Origin: Trichomonas vaginalis G3
Taxonomy: Eukaryota; Parabasalia; Trichomonadida; Trichomonadidae
NCBI RefSeq assembly: GCF_026262505.1
Contig: NC_067207.1
Coordinates: forward strand, 34,068,082-34,132,081
Length of the DNA stretch: 64,000 bases
Direction: 5' to 3'
The translations under genes and the position numbers were made by a program. Below are positions 1 through 9,497 of this stretch, piece after piece (positions within the stretch are counted from its first letter, which is position 1; every line of letters starts with the position of its first letter). The notes under the pieces were generated by a model, which saw only the letters and a program-made list of their open reading frames with translations, did not search any database and was not told the origin of the DNA.

Positions 1-1609
1 ATTAAATCATATCCCTTAGCGAGCTTGTATTTTCCAGGTTTGAAATTATATCCGATTTGGTGCTGAGCCATAAAGCTAAATAGGTTCGGGTCAGTATTTC
101 CATCCTTGAACTTTCCAATAGCTTCTTTATATCTGTCACTAAAGTCAATAGTATCTGGGAAACCACACTCTTCTTTAAGCATTTTTAAGAATTCTTGGTT
201 TCCTTGTTCTCTACTTCTTTTATGTCCTTGCTCTGTTTGTGGTTGTTGTTGTGCAGGTTTTGAACTGGTTGGTTGCTGTTGGTGTGTGTTGTTGCTGGTT
301 TTGAACTGTTGGTTGTTGTGTGTTTTTGTGTTGGTTGTTGTGTTGGTTTTGGTGCATGCCTGTGTCTGTGTCCATGTGACGATGTAAATGTTTAGGTAGT
401 CCTGGTGCAGGTGCTTCTCTTGGAGGGTTTGGTGGTATATAAGTTCCACCAGCTGGCACATATGTTCCATCTGCAGCGTAATGTCCTACCTGACTTTTCG
501 TTTTAAGAAAGCATTTACTAGGTCTGTTTTGGTCTGTTGTAACTCTTTTTCTTGACTTTTCACAACAGTTGCTCTAACGGCGTCATAGGCACTTTGAACT
601 GCCTGTCTCGTTGCTGCATCTGTTATTTTCGTCATATTTTGTGCTACTTCTTTTAACTCTTTGTCGAAACCTTCAGACTTCAGTTTCTTTCCAGATGAGA
701 AGTCGTTCACTTGTTTCACCTTACTATGAAGAGCTTCGAAGGCGTTCTTAAAGTCAGCATTTGTTAAAGCTTCATTTGAACTGTCTTCATCCGCTTGTAT
801 TTTTGTCCTTATTGACCCTATGAGTTGGGCTGCTTTAGCGTTGGCTTGGGCATCTAACCAGTCATTGTTAGCTTTTATATATTCTGCGCTTTTCATTGCC
901 TTTTGCATAGCCGCGTCGTTATTTTTACTTTCTTGTGCTAAGTTTTCATACTGTACGGTTTGGTTTTGCAACTGTAAAAGTTTTTCTGCCTTTACATTTG
1001 CTTCAACTTCTTTTTTATACTCATCGCTATCCATATATGTCTTCAGGGCTTTTTGTTTTATTTCTTCATCTTTCAGTACTTTATATTGAGTAGTATGGTT
1101 TTTCAAATTTATGACATCTTGTTCCATTTTTGCTACTTCTGCTGCTTTTTCTGACACTTTTTTCGCATATTCCTCTGTACTTAGTTCTTTCAGTTGTTCT
1201 TCTTTCTTCTTTTTCTCTACGTTTAACTCATTGAGTTTCTTTGTGTGTCTGTCATATTCTAGTTTCTTTTCGTTTTCACTTATTTGTTCTGTATGTCTAT
1301 GTTTGACTTTTTGACATCTGTTATTTGATTTTTGAGTGAACTCAAATTCATTTGACTTTGAGGGTTATAAGCTGTTCCGTCTGCAGCTCCACCATAGCCT
1401 GCCATTTTCGCTAAAAGTGCCGCTCTTAAACCTCCACTCTGTGCACCAATAACTCGGTTTAAAAGCATAGGGTTGCTTGACATTTGTTGCAACATAGTGG
1501 GGTCATTCAGCATTTGTTGTTGCAACTGTTGTTGTGGTGTCAGTTTTACTATTGGATGTTTCAATGCTCTCTTCCTCTTACGTATATTCTTACGTAGCTT
1601 ACGTGGCAT
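1..1609 (-). pseudogene. Coiled-coil Polinton protein, partial and broken copy (P1)
   Basis: This is the N-terminal half of the large coiled-coil protein also found at 4217-6967. It shows the same lysine/arginine-rich first 20 residues, a methionine- and glutamine-rich stretch, a long charged helix, and glutamine/proline-rich repeats near the left edge. The gene runs off the window and is interrupted. Nothing indicates an enzyme. By analogy with the intact copy it is probably a structural or genome-binding virion protein; that role is inference. Confidence 0.7.
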
Positions 1610-1680
1610 TTTAAGTGAAGTTAAAAAGCGGTTTTTGACAGATGTTTATATGACACTTTTTGTTCAGCACAAAAAACTAC
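1..1680 (-). mobile_element. Polinton/Maverick fragment P1 (right end only)
   Basis: This is the end of a Polinton that continues beyond the left edge. It carries the coiled-coil protein gene on the minus strand, nearly identical in inverted orientation to the start of Polinton A (about 4147 onward). The shared sequence stops close to 1680, where P1 reads CAAAAAACTACT; A begins the same way on the other strand near 4145 (AGTAGTTTTTTG). That shared edge may be the true Polinton terminus. The copy is broken in a few places. The near identity to A suggests a young insertion. Confidence 0.75.
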
Positions 1681-1699
1681 TCGGTCAACAGCGACGACT

Positions 1700-1862
1700 C
1701 TCAAAAACCGTTGTGTAAAAAGTTTTACCGTTGGACAAAAAAGTATTATAGAAAACAAAAAACGTTTATAGTTCATTCAATATTTGAGATGGAACGGTTT
1801 TCCAACGGTAACTATTAAATAAAATAAAAAAATAGAGGGGGTCTCCGTTGACGAAAACGGTT
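1700..1862 (+). promoter_or_regulatory. Cluster of CCGTTG (Myb-type) boxes
   Basis: Four exact CCGTTG/CAACGG hexamers lie at 1708, 1728, 1803 and 1845, and two near matches (AACGG) lie at about 1794 and 1856, all within 155 bp upstream of the start codon at 1879. CAACGG fits the Myb recognition core YAAC(G/T)G. Myb-like factors are known core-promoter regulators in T. vaginalis. The Polinton genes in this window lack such boxes, so the gene that follows appears to use host-type transcription. Confidence 0.5.
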
Positions 1863-1878
1863 TATTTTAAACTTTTCT

Positions 1879-3342
1879 ATGAGTAGTCCGAAAAAAACAG
1901 TTTATTTTTGTCTAATGGAAGGAAGAAAAAGTGTCGCAAACAATTCGTCGACTACCTCTGCAGTTAAAGTTCCTACAACTTATGTCTCACCATTCTCAAA
2001 ACCCTTACAACCTCCTATAATACCAAAGCAACTTCCTCATACAATTGCAAACAATTCGTCGACTACCTCTGCAGTTAAAGTTCCTACAACTTATGTCTCA
2101 CCATTCTCAAAACCCTTACAACCTCCTATAATACCAAAGCAACTTCCTCATACAATTGCAAACAATTCGTCGACTACCTCTGCAGTTAAAGTTCCTACAA
2201 CTTATGTCTCACCATTCTCAAAACCCTTACGACCTCCTATAATACCAAAGCAACTTCCTCATACAATTGCAAACAAATTGTCCAACAATTTGAGTTCTTC
2301 TTCTCAAAACACAACAGATACAGCTCAGCCAACAGGTCAAGCAACAACAACTATCGGAACAGAAGCATTTTCAGAAGAAGTTCATACCAATCAGACTCCA
2401 ATCGAACATACAGAAACACAACCACCCGAAAATACAGAAACACATCCAATCGAACATACAGAAACACATTCTGCAATGACCACTAGGTCGCAAACACGAT
2501 ATCTCGCCTTTTGCAAACAATTTAAGTCTCAAATTCAAGACACACAAGATAGCGACACTCCTCTTTCAGAGAAAGTTCGTAGAAAATACGCAAAGCAAAG
2601 GTTAGAATTGTTAGATAAGTTAAATGAACAGTGGGGTTCAGAAGACAATCGAGATTATAACGAGATGTTTCAAGCTGTCATGGATGCCATTCAGCCTCTT
2701 GAAAACGAAATCAAAGACCCTGGCGTACTTGTTGACATGTTTGCTTCATATTTACCCGTTACTGCCAATCTCATAGCGTTGCAAGCTATTGACCAGTTCA
2801 TTCACTTGTTTCCAAAGAACTTGCAGAAGCATTTACAAGAAGTTAAAGTTGCTGAATTTGTCCGTTTATATCCAAATTCATACAATTATTTGGAAGAATT
2901 GAATGAACATGGTGAAAGGTCATTCTATTTATATTTCTACACAAAAGACAACCAGTCAAAACGACTATACTGCATTGAACCTATGCCTCAATTCGTAGAC
3001 AATTTCCACGTTATAACAACTGTTGCTTTAGATATTCCTGCCAGAGTTCCATATGGAGGAACAGTAACTATCTCAAGCTTTCCCAAGGGCTATAAAGGAA
3101 AGCCTCTCACAATTGCAAAATTCACACACAGCAGTTGCCAATTTGTTCAAGATGTCGAGTTCCATTTCCTCAACAATACGACTTTCATCATAGAGACTCC
3201 TCAAGAAGGTATATACAAAGTTTTCATTGCAGGATTTGTTGATCCCAATGGCGAAGAAGAAGAAGTCGAAGAAATCCTCACCTCAGAGAGCGAAGAAGAA
3301 GAAAATTTCCAAGACATTCAAGATTCAGAATATACCGAATAA
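1879..3342 (+). CDS. 487-residue protein with three 37-residue repeats and an acidic tail
   Basis: I do not recognise a family. After about 18 residues come three almost identical 37-residue repeats rich in Ser, Thr and Pro (motif STTSAVKVPTTYVSPFSKP). A Thr/Gln/Glu-rich linker with repeated IEHTETQ/PENTETH units follows, then a globular-looking region from about residue 200 to 450 with alternating beta-like segments, then a tail of acidic residues and serines. There is no signal peptide or membrane helix. The first ATG after the CCGTTG cluster is used. The gene sits between the end of Polinton P1 and Polinton A. It lacks the TTTTTA box of the Polinton genes, so it may be a host gene or captured cargo. 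Confidence 0.7.
   Translation: MSSPKKTVYFCLMEGRKSVANNSSTTSAVKVPTTYVSPFSKPLQPPIIPKQLPHTIANNSSTTSAVKVPTTYVSPFSKPLQPPIIPKQLPHTIANNSSTTSAVKVPTTYVSPFSKPLRPPIIPKQLPHTIANKLSNNLSSSSQNTTDTAQPTGQATTTIGTEAFSEEVHTNQTPIEHTETQPPENTETHPIEHTETHSAMTTRSQTRYLAFCKQFKSQIQDTQDSDTPLSEKVRRKYAKQRLELLDKLNEQWGSEDNRDYNEMFQAVMDAIQPLENEIKDPGVLVDMFASYLPVTANLIALQAIDQFIHLFPKNLQKHLQEVKVAEFVRLYPNSYNYLEELNEHGERSFYLYFYTKDNQSKRLYCIEPMPQFVDNFHVITTVALDIPARVPYGGTVTISSFPKGYKGKPLTIAKFTHSSCQFVQDVEFHFLNNTTFIIETPQEGIYKVFIAGFVDPNGEEEEVEEILTSESEEEENFQDIQDSEYTE
1936..2268 (+). repeat. Three tandem 111-bp units inside the 487-residue gene
   Basis: The units start at 1936, 2047 and 2158, each 111 bp (37 codons). They are almost identical at the nucleotide level, differing by about one base, and a partial unit begins at 2269. 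Such identity points to a recent in-frame expansion. Confidence 0.9.
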
Positions 3343-3430
3343 AAAAACAATTTAAGACTAAAAATTTAATTTTATTATAATATTTTATTTTTTTCATCTG
3401 GTCTTTGTCTCATTCCTCCTCTAGTTTCTT

Positions 3431-3492
3431 AGGGGCTAGAAGGCACGAAGTGCCTGGAAGCCCCACTGCCTTTTTTTTTTTTTTTTTTTTCC
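3431..3492 (+). repeat. Hairpin followed by oligo-T, left border copy
   Basis: A self-complementary block (GGGCTAGAAGGCAC, a GAA loop, GTGCCTGGAAGCCC) is followed by CACTGCC and about 22 T residues. The same block, in the same orientation, lies at 27658-27722 beyond the other end of Polinton A. It may be a small dispersed repeat or a terminator-like structure. The 3343-3430 stretch before it is AT-rich and shows nothing else. Confidence 0.65.
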
Positions 3493-3499
3493 ATAAGAA

Positions 3500-4149
3500 A
3501 TGTTTTGTCACTTTTCTGTCACTTTTCGGGTAAAAACATTTTTATTATTATATATAAATGAATTTTACAAAACCGCTGTTACCGTTCTTTGGAAATAAGA
3601 GTAGATGTAAAGATATTATATTGAGAGAACTTAAGAAACTACCGAATGGTCTAACATTTGTAGATTTGTTCGGTGGAAGTTTCTATATATCCCATTTGTG
3701 CCATACAATATTCCCAGACTCAAAGATTATATGCAATGACTTCGACAACTATATGGACCGTCTCAAACATATTCCAGACACAAACAATATATTGAAAGAG
3801 TTAAAAGAAAAGATACCTATAGGTAAGATGGAACGTATACCATTAGATAAGAAAAATATTGTGAGAGAGGTTTTGAAAAAAGCAGAATATATAGACTGGG
3901 ATAGTATATCTGCTAGACTATTATATAGTGGTGCTATAAGAGTTCATGACATTGAAACACTTATGTCAAAAGTTTTATATCTTAACTATACAAATGTTTT
4001 CAAAGAGGACATAGAAAAATATATTGAGGGTATAGAGTTTGTGAGATGTCATTGGACAGAGTTGTATGAAAAATATAAAGACAAGGAAAATGTTTTCTTT
4101 ATAGTGGACCCGCCGTTCTATAACACATGGGATTTTCAATACCAAGTAG
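3500..4149 (+). repeat. Left arm of a 650-bp inverted repeat
   Basis: This stretch matches the reverse complement of 26867-27516 over exactly the same length, with only a few differences. It includes the upstream region and the first three quarters of the methyltransferase gene. It is either the terminal inverted repeat of Polinton A or the remains of another element's edge into which A inserted. Similarity starts at ATGTTTTGTCAC and ends at CCAAGTAG. Confidence 0.75.
3558..4149 (+). pseudogene. D12-class adenine DNA methyltransferase, partial copy in the left arm
   Basis: This copy covers about the first 190 residues of the methyltransferase present in full at 26640-27458. It shows the FGNKS start motif, FVDLFGGS (SAM-binding region) and the catalytic DPPF. 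The copy ends where the inverted arm ends and runs into the start of the coiled-coil gene segment. It is incomplete. Confidence 0.8.
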
Positions 4150-4216
4150 TTTTTTGAGCTGAACAAAAAGTGTCATATAAACATCTGTCAAAAACCGCTT
4201 TTTAACTTCACTTAAA

Positions 4217-6967
4217 ATGCCACGTAAGCTACGTAAGAATATACGTAAGAGGAAGGGAGCATTGAAACATCCAATAGTAAAACTGACACCACAACAACAG
4301 TTGCAACAACAAATGCTGAATGACCCCACTATGTTGCAACAAATGTCAAGCAACCCTATGCTTTTAAACCGAGTTATTGGTGCACAGAGTGGAGGTTTAA
4401 GAGCGGCACTTTTAGCGAAAATGGCAGGCTATGGTGGAGCTGCAGACGGAACAGCTTATAACCCTCAAAGTCAAATGAATTTGAGTTCACTCAAAAATCA
4501 AATAACAGATGTCAAAAAGTCAAACATAGACATACAGAAACAAATAAGTGAAAACGAAAAGAAACTAGAATATGACAGACACACAAAGAAACTCAATGAG
4601 TTAAACGTAGAGAAAAAGAAGAAAGAAGAACAACTGAAAGAACTAAGTACAGAGGAATATGCGAAAAAAGTGTCAGAAAAAGCAGCAGAAGTAGCAAAAA
4701 TGGAACAAGATGTTATAAATTTGAAAAACCATACTACTCAATATAAAGTACTGAAAGATGAAGAGATAAAACAAAAAGCCATAAAGACATATATGGATAG
4801 CGATGAGTATAAAAAAGAAGTTGAAGCAAATGTAAAGGCAGAAAAACTTTTACAGTTGCAAAACCAAACCGTACAGTATGAAAACTTAGCACAAGAAAGT
4901 AAAAATAACGACGCAGCCATGCAAAAGGCAATGAAAAGCGCAGATATTATAAAAGCTAATAATGACTGGTTAGATGCCCAAGCCAACGCCAAAGCAGCCC
5001 AACTTATAGGGTCAATAAGGACAAAAATACAAGCGGATGAAGACAGTTCAAATGAAGCTTTAATGAATGCTGACTTTAAGAATGCCTTCGAAGCTCTTCA
5101 TAGTAAGGTGAAACTAGTGAACGACTTCTCATCTGGAAAGAAACTGAAGTCTGAAGGTTTCGACAAAGAGTTAAGAGAAGTAGCACAAAATATGACGAAA
5201 ATAACAGATGCAGCAACGAGACAGTCAGTTCAAAGTGCCTATGACGCCGTTAGAGCAGCTGTTGTGGAAAGTCAAGAAAAAGAGTTACAACAGACCAAAA
5301 CAGACCTAGTAAATGCTTTCTTAAAAACGAAAAGTCAGGTAGGACATTATGCTGCAGATGGAACATATGTGCCAGCTGGTGGAACTTATATACCACCAAA
5401 CCCTCCAAGAGAAGCACCTGCACCAGGACTACCTAAAACATTTACATCGTCACATGGACACAGACACAGGCATGCACCACAACAACAACCAACAGTTCAA
5501 AATCCAGCACAGCAACAACAACCAACACAACAACCAACAGTTCAAAATCCAGCACAGCAACAACAACCAACAGTTCAAAACCCTGCACAACAACCACAAA
5601 CAGAGCAAGGACATAAAAGAAGTAGAGAAAAAGGAAACCAAGAATTCTTAAAAATGCTTAAGGAAGATTATGGTTACCCAGATACTCTTGACTTTAGTGA
5701 CAGATATAAAGAAGCTATTAGAAAGTTCAAGGAAGGAAATACTGACCCGAACCTATTTAGCTTTATGGTTCAGCATAAAATCGGATATAATCTCAAACCT
5801 GGAAAATACAAGCTCGCAAAGGGATATGATTTAATAGCATATCATCCAAATGACATGGATGAATTTACTCCGAGATATTTTATGTCAGAGCTAAATGATA
5901 ATTCAACTCTCTTCATGAAACGCGTAAAAAATAGAGACGGAACGAAAGAAGAAAGGTTTATGAGTCCGAATGACTTAGATAGGGAACTTTTTAAAAACGG
6001 TCTCGGAATATATGAAATGCCAGCAGATGAGGTACAAGAAACTCCACAGGAAGAAGTTCAGATACAACCAGACATGGAAGAAATAGTTCAGCAACAACAG
6101 CTAGAAGAGCCTGAAGGAAACGAACAAGTCCCTCCTTTGGAAACCAACGTCACAGAACTAGATGAAGATTTGGAACAGCCGAAAAATCTTGACCCTCAAC
6201 AAGAGTATGAGGAGAATATGGAATCTTTCCAAGAGTATAAGAAAAATTCGGCTGACATAGTAGAAGAATATCGAAAAATTTTCACCGACATACAAAAGAC
6301 TCCAACACCAGATGAAAATATTCAGCATAGAATGGAAGTACTGAAAGAAAATGTACGCAAATACAATAATCCTTTTTACTTACGACCATATAACGTTCAA
6401 TCTTTGGCTGAACTCGGTGAAAATAAAAGGTTAAATTTCAACAAAACATATAGAAATGAAACATTGTTTAAAGTTCATTCAGAACCTAACCAATATGGAA
6501 ACAAACCTACTTTTGTTTCTGCAGACTATGGAACTACAATGAGATGGGGTCATAAAGCTAATCCGAATAGGTGGTTCATAAACTTACAACCTCAATTCCA
6601 AGAAGTTGTAGACGCAATGGAAGTGAATGGTGAACCAGATATAACTGGTATTTTCAGCGCGGCTTTAATGCCATTGAAAGATATGAAAGATGCAGATATT
6701 TTGGACCAGTATGAAATGAACATGGCTGAGGGAAATATAACACCTGACGTTCTAGAACATTTATCTCAAAGAACTACACAGAACCATAGAGATGGTATAT
6801 TTGGTGAAGAGTTTAGAAAGAAAGTTAGGGAGAGAGAAGGAAGAGAACCTATTGTACATGACCTTGCAAACGAAAGTTTGCAAAATGTCATAAAAACTTA
6901 CTTTGCAGACAATGAACCGAGAAGGGATGAATATTTAAGAAAACTCCAAATGGACAGTACCAAATGA
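4217..6967 (+). CDS. Large coiled-coil Polinton protein (916 residues)
   Basis: Probable structural or genome-associated virion protein; no enzyme motif is seen. Residues 1-20 are strongly basic (RKLRKNIRKRK). A Met/Gln/Gly-rich region follows, then a long charged coiled coil from about 90 to 340, then Gln/Pro repeats (QQQPTVQNPA) from about 410 to 460, and a mixed alpha/beta C-terminal half without recognised family. The start follows a TTTTTAACTTCACTTAAA box typical of this element. It is the first gene of A, upstream of the capsid gene. The repeated QNPAQQQQPT units suggest slippage. An inverted partial copy is at 1-1609. Its role is inferred from position and composition. Confidence 0.75.
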   Translation: MPRKLRKNIRKRKGALKHPIVKLTPQQQLQQQMLNDPTMLQQMSSNPMLLNRVIGAQSGGLRAALLAKMAGYGGAADGTAYNPQSQMNLSSLKNQITDVKKSNIDIQKQISENEKKLEYDRHTKKLNELNVEKKKKEEQLKELSTEEYAKKVSEKAAEVAKMEQDVINLKNHTTQYKVLKDEEIKQKAIKTYMDSDEYKKEVEANVKAEKLLQLQNQTVQYENLAQESKNNDAAMQKAMKSADIIKANNDWLDAQANAKAAQLIGSIRTKIQADEDSSNEALMNADFKNAFEALHSKVKLVNDFSSGKKLKSEGFDKELREVAQNMTKITDAATRQSVQSAYDAVRAAVVESQEKELQQTKTDLVNAFLKTKSQVGHYAADGTYVPAGGTYIPPNPPREAPAPGLPKTFTSSHGHRHRHAPQQQPTVQNPAQQQQPTQQPTVQNPAQQQQPTVQNPAQQPQTEQGHKRSREKGNQEFLKMLKEDYGYPDTLDFSDRYKEAIRKFKEGNTDPNLFSFMVQHKIGYNLKPGKYKLAKGYDLIAYHPNDMDEFTPRYFMSELNDNSTLFMKRVKNRDGTKEERFMSPNDLDRELFKNGLGIYEMPADEVQETPQEEVQIQPDMEEIVQQQQLEEPEGNEQVPPLETNVTELDEDLEQPKNLDPQQEYEENMESFQEYKKNSADIVEEYRKIFTDIQKTPTPDENIQHRMEVLKENVRKYNNPFYLRPYNVQSLAELGENKRLNFNKTYRNETLFKVHSEPNQYGNKPTFVSADYGTTMRWGHKANPNRWFINLQPQFQEVVDAMEVNGEPDITGIFSAALMPLKDMKDADILDQYEMNMAEGNITPDVLEHLSQRTTQNHRDGIFGEEFRKKVREREGREPIVHDLANESLQNVIKTYFADNEPRRDEYLRKLQMDSTK

Positions 6968-6974
6968 AATGTTA

Positions 6975-7517
6975 GTATTGAAAAACATGTTCCATGACAA
7001 ATATAACCAACTACAGAAATAAATGACGCAAGACTGAAACGTTGGGTAAAAGCTTTCCCATTCACAAAAGATATTATTGGTTACATGGAAAGAAAACCAG
7101 AATGGCTACAAAAACATATATTTGGAAACGAGCTTATTCCATATGGACAAGCTCTGTTGAAGAGCTTGAACCAGAAACTCAGGAAAGAGTCATGCAAACA
7201 ATAAAGGAAGACTCAAATACAAACTATGACAAAATCTTTCTAGGATATCGGTTACCTGAGATGGGCGACCAGAGCCAAAGGCAAAAAGGACATGGGAATT
7301 TACAACATACTAGGTGAACCATGAGGCAAAGATGCTACAACTTGAAGCAGAGGGCAATTTACCAAAAGCTACACCAAAGAAGAAGAGAAGAGTAGAACAA
7401 AGTGAAAGTAGTGAAGAAGTAACTTCATCTAGTGAAAGTAGTGGCAATGAAGGAAAAGAAGAGTTAAAAACTCAGTCAGGAAGAATTAAAGCTTGGTCCG
7501 AGTGGCGTCTATTATGA
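6975..7517 (+). pseudogene. Remnant of a small gene with an SV40-like nuclear localisation motif
   Basis: Between the coiled-coil and capsid genes are open stretches in more than one frame. The last encodes a basic PKKKRRVE motif followed by a serine/glutamate-rich segment (SESSEEVTSSSESSG). The motif resembles the classical monopartite nuclear localisation signal. The gene is broken and its family is not recognised. Confidence 0.5.
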
Positions 7518-7549
7518 TATATAAATCCAACTATTCTATATTTTTACCC

Positions 7550-9166
7550 ATATGAAATGTACGCTGCGCTCAGAATATAACGCCAACAGTTTTGGATGCC
7601 ATGAACGAAATGTTTCCGAATGGTATAACGAATGCGACAATGCATTAGAAGGTCAGAAATAGTTCCTGAACTTACGAATATACAACTGCTGTTTCTTATG
7701 GAAACGTAGGTGAGTTTGGAGAAGGTTCTTCAACAACAGTAGATATTGCTTGCGACAGGTTTCACATTATTTCTATTGACAACTCATTCTTATAACGTGG
7801 AACAAGACATTGAAATAAAACCTTCTGCAAGTTGTCTGACAAGAAAGGTTGCAATGAATTTTCCTATGTCGGATACCAATATGCTCCAGAAGTTTTCATG
7901 GGATATAAGATATATCTAACTCTGACTTAGTTCAAACAGTAACATGGGCAAACTAATGAATGGTTCGCTTTGAGAAACTCAGTAAACCACAAGCTAGAGA
8001 ACAAACAGACCAGTATGCAACTATTGAGAAAATAAGAAGACTTGACCTAACGTTCCAGGAGTTTATGTTAACCTTTCTGGACAAACTCAGCAGCAGTAAC
8101 CAAAGTAAAACTGAAACTTAGAGTTCCTTTGTCATCTTTCCTCATCTTCAGGTTTTTAAGATACTTGCCAAACTGGGCAGGAAAAATTTCTATCGAACTT
8201 ACTCCAAGCAAAAATAACTTAGTCATTGCACCAACACAAGACCCATTCACTATTGAAGCCAAAGCAACAGCTAAGGAAACATTCGCTGCCTTTTGCAAAG
8301 ACAAAGTTGACTTAGACTTTGGTTTCTCAAACTTCAACAATGAAGTAAACTACTATATGAAGGATAATGGTGCTGGAACTGCTTGGGACCCAGTTAAGTT
8401 CACATGCGAAAAATTTGAATGCAAGAGAATAGAAAGCAGACTTGCCGTTTATATGTTGGACCCAGATATTTCAAATGCTTTAGCTGCCAAATATATTGCA
8501 GTTCCACTTATGTTCCCTATCCATCAAATATCTGTCAAAGATTTTGCAGGTGAAGTTGGAAACCAAAATCCAGGAGCCGCAGGTGCAAGAACAGATATTG
8601 CTTTAACAACTGCTATGAAACATGCAGATACTATGTTTGTACTGTTCAGACGAACTATAAATGACTATTCTTGTTTCTACAACCCTGGTATTAAATATCA
8701 TATAAACATAGATGGTAAATATTACCCAAGAGAAGAATATTCTACAGTTGAGGATATGAGGTCATACAACTTGACATTAGATGCTATGAACTTTAACAAC
8801 AACTTCACAACGACCATTAACCCTGAAATGCAAAGTTCTATTATGCCATATGTGAAAGTATGGACTCATACAGGAGGTCAAAAAACCCAGTATACAAACG
8901 GAGATAAGTCAAACTTTTGGATTGGTATCCCATTTGCTGACTCAGAAGACTTTATGGGTGGTATTTCAACTGTTGGTACTGTAAAAATACAATATACTGG
9001 TGACAGAGACGGTCCAGATGAATTGAGAGCAAAGAAGTTTACAAAACCAATAGCACTTTTCACGGAAGATGCTCTTTTGAAGATTCGTTCGATGAAACCT
9101 GCTGGGGCTCCTCAGATTGGCATAACGACAGCTTCCATCGAGCAGATTTTGGCAGCAGGTCAGTAA
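7550..9166 (+). pseudogene. Major capsid protein (double jelly-roll), broken copy
   Basis: The Polinton major capsid protein forms the icosahedral shell. The C-terminal 340 or so residues are open here and show the family's jelly-roll pattern, with segments such as VPLMFPIHQISVKDFAG and MFVLFRRTINDYSCFYNPG. The upstream part, with MDAMNEMFPNG early in the gene, is decayed. Assignment rests on pattern recognition and on its place between the coiled-coil gene and the penton/helicase/ATPase block. Several breaks are present. A second remnant is near 45831-46040. Confidence 0.65.
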
Positions 9167-9479
9167 GTTGTTCTTGAACTGACTTCTCTCCGTCAAATAT
9201 TGACAGTACGCCAGTTTTGACATAATATTGTATTATAAACTTACCTTTAGAAATATCTGTAAGTTTTGAAGTTATATTTTTGTCTGCTTCAAGAACTTTC
9301 ACCATTTCAGTTATACCAACTTTCTTTGCTTTATGAAAATATTTTGGTTCAGCAAATATTGCTATTCTATAACATTTACCATTGTTTGTATAAAGAACTA
9401 TTCTGTCAATGTATTTGTATTGTTTGTGAGTATAAACTTTGTTTTGCTTCAATTCGAAGAGATACTCAAATACGTCCAT
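9060..9479 (-). CDS. 139-residue Polinton protein, unknown, convergent with capsid gene
   Basis: Small protein with mixed alpha/beta character (EYLFELKQNKVYTHKQYKYIDRIVLYTNNGKCYRIAIFAEPKYF) and a serine/glutamate-rich tail. No family is recognised. Its 3' end overlaps the end of the capsid gene by about 107 bp on the other strand, so its last 35 codons are antisense to capsid sequence. It is transcribed divergently from the 192-residue gene across an 18-bp spacer. A decayed homologue lies at about 45950-46351 in the same arrangement. Confidence 0.6.
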   Translation of the reverse strand: MDVFEYLFELKQNKVYTHKQYKYIDRIVLYTNNGKCYRIAIFAEPKYFHKAKKVGITEMVKVLEADKNITSKLTDISKGKFIIQYYVKTGVLSIFDGEKSVQEQLTDLLPKSARWKLSLCQSEEPQQVSSNESSKEHLP

Positions 9480-9497
9480 CTTTTTATTCGAAGTAAA
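9480..9497. promoter_or_regulatory. 18-bp divergent promoter spacer
   Basis: Only 18 bp (CTTTTTATTCGAAGTAAA) separate the start codons of the minus-strand 139-residue gene and the plus-strand 192-residue gene. It holds a TTTTTATT box in one direction and a T/A-rich TTTAC core in the other. The same layout and nearly the same sequence occur in B (46352-46369). Confidence 0.55.

Noticed and set aside
106-459. Cys/Leu/Val-rich and His/Gln-rich frames at the left edge
   Set aside because: They are alternative readings of the Gln/Pro repeat region of the coiled-coil gene.
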